From assembly GCA_947626675.1 (NCBI GenBank), contig CANQTC010000019.1, forward strand, positions 1 through 44,721: DNA of 44,721 nucleotides. Reading direction: 5' to 3'. Positions 34,764 to 41,598 of the stretch are shown piece by piece; within the stretch, counting starts at the first letter, position 1; every line of letters begins with the position of its first letter. The DNA comes from an uncultured Coprococcus sp. (GTDB taxonomy: Bacteria > Bacillota > Clostridia > Lachnospirales > Lachnospiraceae). The notes below the pieces were generated by a model. That model saw nothing but the letters and a program-made list of their open reading frames with translations. It was not told the origin of the DNA and searched no databases. Both the position numbers and the translations under genes were made by a program.

Positions 34764-35282
34764 TCATTTCCCTCCAAAATATCCCTCTTGTATCAATAAC
34801 TCTAATACAAGTGCTTCTCGTTCCAATATTATCTGACGGAAATCATCCAGTACGGTTTTTCTGTTTACATCTATTGCAAACTGCGGTTTCAAAAATTCAA
34901 GTGTAAAACCTTCTTCCGCTTCATAAGTATCCAACTTTTGTTGTTCTAAATCCTCTTTCACACAACATAGGAAATAGTAATTATCCTGTATAAAAATATC
35001 CTCTTTTGTGCCTTTTTGGACTCGATGGACCTGACCATATTCCTGAATAGAACTTTTAACAACGCATAAACCTGTTTCTTCTAAAACTTCTCTTATCAAG
35101 GCATCTTCCATACATTCATCAGCCTCTATACCTCCACCCGGAAATTTATAATAATTATATTTCTTACTATACACCATTGCTATTTTTCCGTCTTTAATGA
35201 TAATAGCTCTTGCCGACGGTCTGCTAAAAACGCTCCCATTAGGAATATAATCTTTTTTGTCCATCTCAAATAAAATACGCAT
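34764..35282 (-). CDS. Nudix hydrolase
   Basis: This 172-residue enzyme has a complete Nudix box at about residues 49-71 (GGGIEADECMEDALIREVLEE followed by TGL), the helix that binds the metal needed to hydrolyse a nucleoside-diphosphate-linked substrate. The substrate cannot be told from sequence. The ATG at 35282 has AAAGGAG nine bases upstream, within the tail of a broken HAD-family gene whose last 17 bases it overlaps. The former HAD gene and this one were probably an operon. Confidence 0.88.
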   Translation of the reverse strand: MRILFEMDKKDYIPNGSVFSRPSARAIIIKDGKIAMVYSKKYNYYKFPGGGIEADECMEDALIREVLEETGLCVVKSSIQEYGQVHRVQKGTKEDIFIQDNYYFLCCVKEDLEQQKLDTYEAEEGFTLEFLKPQFAIDVNRKTVLDDFRQIILEREALVLELLIQEGYFGGK

Positions 35283-35485
35283 TTTTCAATTCTCCTTTCT
35301 CGAAAGCCACTTTTACCTGTTCCAAATCATCATATTTTGCAACAATGACTTTCATGATTTCTTTGTCCGGCTTCCATAAACCCGGCTTTTCCAATACCAA
35401 TTTTTTCTCCTGCGTAATCCCATGCTTGTATAAAAACTTTTTTGGTGTCAAACATGAGTCCATCCATATCGAAAACAATATTCAT
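35266..35485 (-). pseudogene. HAD-superfamily hydrolase, internally deleted
   Basis: The frame from 35485 begins MNIVFDMDGLMFDTKKVF, the nucleophile motif DxD of beta-phosphoglucomutase-like HAD phosphatases. After about 35 residues it joins, in a different frame, a C-terminal segment (KPDKEIMKVIVAKYDDLEQV, then FEKGELKNAYFI). The middle 150 or more residues with motifs II-IV are missing, so a deletion removed the core. It is a non-functional remnant. Confidence 0.75.
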
Positions 35486-35680
35486 ATATTTTAATCTCCA
35501 TTTTAATCCAACTGATGTATATTGATTATTCATATTGTAACATAAAAATTGGGATTGTCAGACTTTTTCTCTTAAAGAGTTTTTGCATATTAACACTGAA
35601 ATTATTATTTATGTTTAAAAGCTCCAATTCATTCACATAAAGTACGCCATTCATCATTGCATGAAGTACTATACTAAAAG

Positions 35681-36105
35681 CTAAATATACCACCCGTTTT
35701 TTGTAATGGATTCATAATCTATCAAAGTTAATCCCATCAATGCTCCGAAACTCAAAATTCTTCCAACCACTGCAATTAAGCAACCCAAAATACTCATACC
35801 AGTAGCAAAAATTGTTCCAAAATCCAATATCGTATGTAATCCACTACGCCCTAATCCAAATAGAATCGGTGTTTCCTTAGATTTTTCTTTTTTAAGAATA
35901 GCTCTAAATACAAGGTAATATCCATCTTCTTCAAACAATCCCTGAATTATCCCAACTGCAACACATAATAATAATGAATGTCGTGAAAAAAATCTTTGAC
36001 AAGTGATTCAACTAACACCATTAATGCTTGAATTGGCTGTGGCAGCAATAGTCCAAAAATCAATAAACTGAATACTCCCATCAAGAATATTTTATATTTT
36101 TTCAT
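35681..36105 (-). pseudogene. YhfC-like intramembrane protease relic
   Basis: From 36105 (GGAGG about 6 bases upstream) the first frame gives a hydrophobic segment (MKKYKIFLMGVFSLLIFGLL). It shifts at a run of seven A (35986-35992) and continues as VGIIQGLFEEDGYYLVFR, then FGLGRSGLHTILDFG. This resembles YhfC-family glutamic intramembrane proteases (FEE...YL.F and G.GHGG motifs), but the usual HGG is RSG here. One extra T in the coding strand would join the frames, yet the total of about 140 residues is still far short of the family's roughly 250. It is doubly degenerate. Confidence 0.55.
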
Positions 36106-36250
36106 CATTTTCCTCCAACTGCCATTTTCATGATTTGTTATCAGTTGTTATCAGAAATAGAAAGTCAAGGGCGGTGCACCCTCCCGGTTTATTTTGCCCC
36201 CTCATAAAACGGGAGAAAAGTATTTACAAGCAACATCGGGAGACCGAAAA

Positions 36251-36685
36251 TTACAATTCCTTAGTAAAGCAAATAATTCTATTTGCTTCTGTAAAATTCA
36301 TCGCCGTATGAAAATGAAAGCTGTCTATATTACCGATTTCACAATCACTGGCAAACTCATGACAACCGTTCTCTTTTGCCCACACTTCACACTCGGTTAA
36401 TAATTCTTTCGCATATCCTTTATTACGATAGCCTTCTTTCACAAAAATCCCTTCTAAATATCCAACAGGAGTTGTTTTTGTACCTTCCACATAATCATAT
36501 CTCAGCTGGCATTGTGCAAAGCCAATCGGCATGCCGTTTTCATACTTCAAAAAAAACTGCGATTTTCCATTCAACATAATTTCTGAAAATTCGCTGATTA
36601 GTTTATTAACAGAATTGTTCTGCCACATTAATACCGCTAAATTTGCCAGTATTTCTAAATCAGTGTTTCCCGCCTTTTTTATCAT
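36251..36685 (-). CDS. GNAT acetyltransferase resembling AAC(6')-I aminoglycoside acetyltransferases
   Basis: This 144-residue GNAT protein has the acetyl-CoA loop (VKEGYRNKGYAKELL, R/Q-x-x-G-x-A) preceded by VGYLEGIFV and followed by ENGCHEFASDCEIGNIDS and a final NRIICFTKEL. This set of motifs is characteristic of AAC(6')-I enzymes, which acetylate the 6'-amino group of aminoglycosides such as tobramycin and amikacin. GGAGG lies 6 bases before the ATG. Whether it confers resistance cannot be told; chromosomal homologues may have other substrates. It follows the ADP-ribosylglycohydrolase gene by 20 bases. Confidence 0.82.
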   Translation of the reverse strand: MIKKAGNTDLEILANLAVLMWQNNSVNKLISEFSEIMLNGKSQFFLKYENGMPIGFAQCQLRYDYVEGTKTTPVGYLEGIFVKEGYRNKGYAKELLTECEVWAKENGCHEFASDCEIGNIDSFHFHTAMNFTEANRIICFTKEL

Positions 36686-36705
36686 ACAGTCCTCCTCAAA
36701 AAATC

Positions 36706-37827
36706 CTATTTACCACACTTATTTCTTGGAATGTCGTTAAATCCATAATAAATACCTGCAATGCCTCCAACAATAGCTGCTATAGTATCGGTATCACCAC
36801 CAAGATTTATAGCTTTTAAAACTGTATCTCTATATCCATCTGAATGAAAAAATGTCCATAAAGTTGCTTCTAAAGTATCGATAACATATCCTGTTGATTT
36901 AATTTCATCCTCAGCAGCATATATAATTTCTTTACTTAATACTCTTTTTAAATTTTTAAATTCATCTAAATATGCATTCTCACAATTATGATTTAAAAAA
37001 GCTATTGTTCTATCCAATGCCTCCTCTTTTTCACATCCCCCACTAATTTGAATTGCAAATTCTATATAAAAAACACATGCTAATTTAGAGCGATTATGTG
37101 CATGAGTTAATGAAGAAACTTCTTCTACAATTTTCACCAACTCCTGTCCATTTAGATTTTTACCATAAAAAGCTATAGGCAGAATTCGCATTAATGAGCC
37201 ATTACCATTATCAAATTCTGTTCTTCCTCCACAATCTTTAATACTTTTTCCGGAAGATATTTTTATAATCGAATCTCTAGTTGAATTTCCTATATCAAAC
37301 ACTTCTCCAAATGGAGTAAAATAACCGTTTTTATAAAAACTCACAAAATTCTCAGCCACTCTTTTTATAGAATAACCTTTGTTAATTGCATCTATTAAAC
37401 ATATTGTTAATGATGTATCATCTGACCATGTCCCAAATGGTTGATGATATGTTCCATACGCTCGCATTTCTCTAACCGGGTCATTTTTTCTTTCTTCACG
37501 TGTGGAAAATTCAACCGGAACTCCTAAAGCATCCCCCACGCAAAATCCAAACAAACCACCATATATTTTATTATTACTATCATTTTGTATATTTACATTT
37601 ATTGGATTGTTAGTATCATACTCAGGACATTCCTTTTCAGCGAATAACACATAGTTAGGTTTTTGTAAACTATCATAATACTTACAATGCAATGCATTTC
37701 CTTTTATATCATTAGTACATGTCTCACATTGTGGAACTGATGCCAATATTTTTGCCCCATTTTTATATGATTGTACATCTAATTCCCAACGTTCGGGTAA
37801 TGAAGATGTCTTTTTATTTTTACTCAT
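36706..37827 (-). CDS. ADP-ribosylglycohydrolase with N-terminal Cys-rich segment (candidate immunity enzyme)
   Basis: This 373-residue protein has a Cys-rich N-terminal segment at about residues 30-60 (PQCETCTNDIKG, then CKYY), possibly metal-binding. The ARH/DraG domain follows from about residue 90, with GLFGFCVGDALGVPVEF, the acidic metal ligands in GTWSDDTSL, and LGGDTDTIAAIVGGIAG near the end. Enzymes of this family remove ADP-ribose from proteins. In a polymorphic-toxin locus this is a plausible antidote to an ADP-ribosyltransferase toxin (inference). The C-terminus stops shortly after GFNDIP and seems 15-20 residues short. ATG at 37827 is preferred over an in-frame GTG at 37848. Confidence 0.85.
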   Translation of the reverse strand: MSKNKKTSSLPERWELDVQSYKNGAKILASVPQCETCTNDIKGNALHCKYYDSLQKPNYVLFAEKECPEYDTNNPINVNIQNDSNNKIYGGLFGFCVGDALGVPVEFSTREERKNDPVREMRAYGTYHQPFGTWSDDTSLTICLIDAINKGYSIKRVAENFVSFYKNGYFTPFGEVFDIGNSTRDSIIKISSGKSIKDCGGRTEFDNGNGSLMRILPIAFYGKNLNGQELVKIVEEVSSLTHAHNRSKLACVFYIEFAIQISGGCEKEEALDRTIAFLNHNCENAYLDEFKNLKRVLSKEIIYAAEDEIKSTGYVIDTLEATLWTFFHSDGYRDTVLKAINLGGDTDTIAAIVGGIAGIYYGFNDIPRNKCGK

Positions 37828-37931
37828 TCTTCTTACTACCTTTACCACAAAATAATATTTATATATAATATTCCATTTCTTACTTCTGCTGATGTAATCA
37901 TCAATTTCTGCCCTACATTAAATAAGCCCTC

Positions 37932-38336
37932 TCATTTTGTAAATTTTTTATAATAATCATCATTCTTATAATTCTGCTCAATCTGATAAAACAAGTCAAC
38001 ATCCTCTTCCTCTGACCAAACATCAAATCCTATGTATTTAGAAGTTCGATACTTTATATGGATATTGTATTCCCTTATACTAAACTCCCGCCAGGCTCCC
38101 ATCTTTTTTAGATTTATATGCAGCTTTTTCTTTAATGGATATTCGGCGCCTTCATAATACATTATTGGACTACGTTCTGTTGGATATATTCCAAAAAATG
38201 TACACTCGTCTTTGAAATATAATCCGGTAAATTCTTTTATATCAGATTTTTTATAAAACAACTTATCTCCGGTTAAAATGTCTAACATACAGTATTCACC
38301 AATTTCTATATTCTTTAATTCTATTTGTCCATCCAT
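37932..38336 (-). CDS. Immunity-like small protein (unrecognised family)
   Basis: This 134-residue, aromatic- and acid-rich soluble protein has a beta-rich appearance (YCMLDILTGDKLFYKKS, IKYRTSKYIGFDVW). I do not recognise the family. Its small size, low GC and position in a row of such genes downstream of toxin modules fit an immunity protein. GAGGGG lies about 9 bases before the ATG. No toxin fragment is directly attached. Confidence 0.55.
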   Translation of the reverse strand: MDGQIELKNIEIGEYCMLDILTGDKLFYKKSDIKEFTGLYFKDECTFFGIYPTERSPIMYYEGAEYPLKKKLHINLKKMGAWREFSIREYNIHIKYRTSKYIGFDVWSEEEDVDLFYQIEQNYKNDDYYKKFTK

Positions 38337-38392
38337 CTTTGTTTGTCCCCTCTAATATTTTCCGGAAGATATTTTTATTACATTTTTTTATT

Positions 38393-38742
38393 TCAAAATG
38401 ATTTATCAATATAACATTTACTATCTGAAAAAGCATATATAACTTTTGAGGAGTCATTTAAAATAAGTATATTTGTATAAGACAAATCCCTCAGCCCTTC
38501 TATCATTTTTTTCAAAATATCTATACCATCAATTATAGTATCTGTAAAAAAGCTAATACAAATCGAAATATTTGTACTTATTTGATATACATCTGATGTA
38601 AATTCCAAATCATACTCTTTACTTGTAAATTCTGATTCAATCGACATACTAAATAAGCTACATGACATAACCTCAATATAATCTCCTCTCCAAACGGTTT
38701 TGAAACTATTTCACCATTTTTATACCATGTAATTCTTTCCAT
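38393..38742 (-). pseudogene. Immunity-like gene with a one-base frameshift
   Basis: The N-terminal frame from 38742 reads ERITWYKNGEIVSKPFG. The C-terminal frame continues as RGDYIEVMSCSLFSMSIESE and ends SDSKCYIDKSF at 38393. They join smoothly (about 116 residues) if one G is added near 38,690. The translation resembles small beta/alpha immunity proteins of polymorphic toxin loci, but the family is not known. An internal ATG with weak GAGG allows translation of the last 91 residues only. Confidence 0.5.
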
Positions 38743-38890
38743 ACATTAGTATTTGTCATATTCACAAAGTCATCCAAATATTCGTTTACTTCTAACGCAA
38801 GTCTATTACTGATAAAAGATTCTCTGTTATTCTGACTTTCTAAATATATTTATTATAGGAACAGCAGACGCTCCCGCAATCTCCTTTATA
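38706..38890 (-). pseudogene. C-terminal relic of a toxin module
   Basis: Frames without a start read KEIAGASAVPIINIF and then, after a shift, SQNNRESFISNRLALEVNEY and DDFVNMTNTNVWKELHGIKM, ending at 38706. They follow an immunity-like gene by 8 bases and precede another, the position expected for a toxin end that has lost its N-terminal part. The domain is not recognised. Confidence 0.4.
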
Positions 38891-38897
38891 ATTATGT

Positions 38898-39425
38898 TTA
38901 CATAAGTTTTAATAATTCCGATTTCAAATCCATACAATTTAACTCATCAATATTTTTAAATACAAAAATCAATAGTTCCATAACTTTTTTAAAAGAAATA
39001 TTACTTGAACCAACTTCATCATATCCCCCAGTAAATATTTCAATAGTTCCAGCAGGTAACTTTCTGATAGGATATTCATCAAAAAATCCCTTTATTGCAT
39101 CAGCAAATTCTTTATCTAATCCTACATATATATCTTTATTAAATGGCAATACTTGAGATTGGCATAAAATCTTTTTTCCCTCATAATTAACAACAATATC
39201 TGTTTTACTCTTTTTATCGTTTAAGTACCTCATACCTACCATTGCATAATTACTAATATGACGAGGATGTAACTTTGCTTCAATACAGATTGTTCCTACG
39301 TGCCAGCTAATATTACCGGATTCTACACACAAATATAAACTATTATTACTTACGCAATTAAATGGTATTTCATCTTTCCATATGCATACTTTTTTATATC
39401 CATTATCACTTTCAAACAATAACAA
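38898..39425 (-). CDS. Immunity-like protein (unrecognised family)
   Basis: This 175-residue soluble protein starts at a TTG (39425) with AAAGGAC about 5 bases upstream; a later ATG would lose the N-terminal third. It contains KDEIPFNCVSNNSLYLCVES and a C-terminal helical part (VMELLIFVFKNIDELNCMDL). I do not recognise the family. It lies downstream of a fused transglutaminase fragment and upstream of a toxin relic, so immunity is the likely role (inference). Confidence 0.55.
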   Translation of the reverse strand: MLLFESDNGYKKVCIWKDEIPFNCVSNNSLYLCVESGNISWHVGTICIEAKLHPRHISNYAMVGMRYLNDKKSKTDIVVNYEGKKILCQSQVLPFNKDIYVGLDKEFADAIKGFFDEYPIRKLPAGTIEIFTGGYDEVGSSNISFKKVMELLIFVFKNIDELNCMDLKSELLKLM

Positions 39426-39512
39426 TTTAAGTCCTTTCTATACCCCCAAATTCAAACCAAGCCTTATTAAATAATTTGGAATTTTGTTCTATAATAGCAC
39501 TCGGAAAAGTTT

Positions 39513-40703
39513 CTATTTATATCTATCTGAACAGATAATAATTTTTAAATCGTTACATATTTTATCTATACTTATACTATCTTTTTCCGAAAGAAATACT
39601 CTTACCTTTTCCTTGTTTTCTTCATAATAATTTATTGCTTTATTTATGCATGTCAAATTATTATTCGTCACCACACCTTTTTCTACATTTTCTTTTGCAA
39701 TCAGCAAATTATATATAATTATTTCCACATCCGGAGTATCATCATAAAAGTCCTCCCACAATCTGGCAAAAACATATTCAACTCCTCTATTTCTATTTAA
39801 ATAATTACTATATATACTTTGAATATCTGTTAACATATCATTTAATTTTTTCATATGTAACTCTTCTTTTTTTAAGTAAATTTCTGCCTCATTTCTATTA
39901 ATCCACTTTTGATATACTCCTTTATCAATACATTTCATATTAAGACTTTCCCAATCTTTATAATTCCCTGTCATTGTTACAATTTCTATTTCATTTTCCC
40001 GTTCTGAAATTACTTCAAACGTATATCCCCGATATTTTGCCAATGTTCTCACAATATAACAACTCTCAAGCTCATCTTGCCCAACATATTTATAACATAC
40101 AACCGCCTCACCTATGTTTCTAAAGTAAAATGGTTCACACTCAATAAAACCATTCATAACATCTGTTTTATCCGTTGAACGTAACACATATTTTCCATTT
40201 TTTATCAACCAATCACCTCGTTTAATACCAATAAATTTTCCCTGTAATTCTTTATCTACAGTATCATATATACTTCTTACAGCTTCATACTCTTTTATCC
40301 CTGTATCAAGGTCTATCCATACAGGCTCACCCGCTCCTTCTCCTGCTCCCCTGTAATTACCGTATGGCACAAGTGTCCTTACCCATACATGCTCCATCCT
40401 GATGGATACGTTTTTTCCATCTGATTTCAGCTTTGTTACATGTACTCCGCCTGATGCCAGTACATCCGCTGCGATTTCTGCCATAGCTGCTCCTGTAAGT
40501 GACATGGTTTTTTCAGGCTCAAGTATTATATCGCCATGTACATACATGGCTAGATATCCCTTGTACCTAAGCATTGCTATAAGAAGGCTCGCCTGGTCCA
40601 CATCATTTCCGTTCATGGAATGATATGTTCCTTCTGCCCCTTTTCTACTTCCGTAATAATATTCATAGCCTGTGTTGTTTTTTATGTACTCAAACTTCGC
40701 ACA
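39513..40703 (-). pseudogene. Headless transglutaminase-like toxin module fused to a second domain
   Basis: The frame is open from 40703, just after an in-frame stop, with no start for the upstream part (AKFEYIKNNTGYEYYYGS). It then shows a transglutaminase-like core: GNDVDQASLLIAMLRYKGY where Cys/Asp would be expected, HVWVRTLVPYG and VWIDLDTG. After KEYEAVRSIYDTVDKEL the sequence switches to about 240 residues of different character (from KFIGIKRGDWLIKNGKY) that resemble an immunity-like protein. An internal ATG at 40616 could start translation of the rest. It appears to be a recombination product of the parent toxin's 5' half and another cassette. Confidence 0.6.
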
Positions 40704-40727
40704 TTATTTAATAAAACATGACTACAA

Positions 40728-41120
40728 TTAAATATTAAACAGCTCTATTATTCTATATTTCTCTTCTAACTTTGAAAATCTATTATCTGCCTCCAAAAAT
40801 ACATCTCTCACTTCTTGTCTATGATCCTCACAATAATCTTCTTCTATATTATCGCAAATATCTAATAATATGCGTCTTAACTTTTCTTCATATTTTTTCT
40901 CGCATCTCACAATCAACAAATATACATAACTTTCTTGATTTGCAGAAAAAAGCATAAAATTTTCAGAGTTTTTTCTTCTTAAAATAAAACTTTGTGGCTT
41001 TTTATCAATTCTAATCATATCCTCTTGGGTAATAGAAATCCCTAGTAAATCACCAATCCTCCTTTCTATTGTACCCATAAATTCATTTTGAAATTGAAAT
41101 TCATATTGGCATATTTTCAT
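40728..41120 (-). CDS. Immunity-like protein (unrecognised family)
   Basis: This 130-residue protein has a Lys/Glu-rich helical C-terminal half (KKYEEKLRRILLDICDNIEE, then EVRDVFLEADNRFSKLEE). GGAGG lies 7 bases before the ATG. It directly follows (12 bases) a short toxin tail relic ending GEPLKIDGVQ, so it was probably the immunity partner of that toxin. Family unknown. Confidence 0.6.
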   Translation of the reverse strand: MKICQYEFQFQNEFMGTIERRIGDLLGISITQEDMIRIDKKPQSFILRRKNSENFMLFSANQESYVYLLIVRCEKKYEEKLRRILLDICDNIEEDYCEDHRQEVRDVFLEADNRFSKLEEKYRIIELFNI

Positions 41121-41132
41121 AATAATATCCTC

Positions 41133-41219
41133 CTATTGAACTCCGTCAATCTTTAAAGGTTCTCCTAAAACATCCTCCGACACCCCAAGTCCCCTTGCAA
41201 GCCTTTTTTCATAACAAAC
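41133..41219 (-). pseudogene. Tail relic of a toxin gene
   Basis: Twenty-eight codons between stops read EVCYEKRLARGLGVSEDVLG then EPLKIDGVQ. It lies directly before an immunity-like gene, where a toxin C-terminus is expected, and after the immunity gene of the previous cassette. This is a remnant left by recombination between cassettes (inference). Confidence 0.45.
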
Positions 41220-41229
41220 TTCCTAATAT

Positions 41230-41571
41230 TTATAATACAAATCCGGATATATTGTCCCTTAATAATTTGATATCCTTTTTATATAATTCATATTCCCCAT
41301 CAAGTTCTTCCATTATTTTATTTTCTGAATATTCTAAAGCCAGATTCCTAATAGGATCCAACACTATAGATAAATCCAACCCATTTTCTAAATAATTTAC
41401 TAATAAAAAAATATGAATGCATAGGTTTTCTAAATAATCAAAATCTACTCCATGTTTATATTCATCTAATATTGCTGGTACTATTTGCGTATCAAAAAAG
41501 CCAAATTCTCTATAAAAGCGATTAAAATCACTTCTAATACATTCCTTTAATTCTAAATATCCAAAAATCAT
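41230..41571 (-). CDS. Probable immunity protein of the deaminase-type toxin
   Basis: This 113-residue, acidic, helical protein begins MIFGYLELKECIRSDFNRFY and ends RDNISGFVL. It lies 27 bases downstream of the deaminase toxin module, the standard place for its cognate antidote. The ATG at 41571 was chosen because GGAGG lies 8 bases upstream; an ATG five codons earlier overlaps that site. The family is not recognised; pairing is inferred from position. Confidence 0.65.
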   Translation of the reverse strand: MIFGYLELKECIRSDFNRFYREFGFFDTQIVPAILDEYKHGVDFDYLENLCIHIFLLVNYLENGLDLSIVLDPIRNLALEYSENKIMEELDGEYELYKKDIKLLRDNISGFVL

Positions 41572-41598
41572 ATTTATATCCTCCATGTATATATTTTT

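Noticed and set aside
35681..35938. 85-codon membrane frame considered as an intact small membrane protein
   Set aside because: It lacks its own ribosome site and joins an upstream frame with a YhfC-like pattern, so it is better read as part of a broken gene.
36132..36151. Direct repeat TTGTTATCAG x2 considered as an attachment site
   Set aside because: Only two adjacent 10-base copies and no recombinase or boundary evidence nearby.
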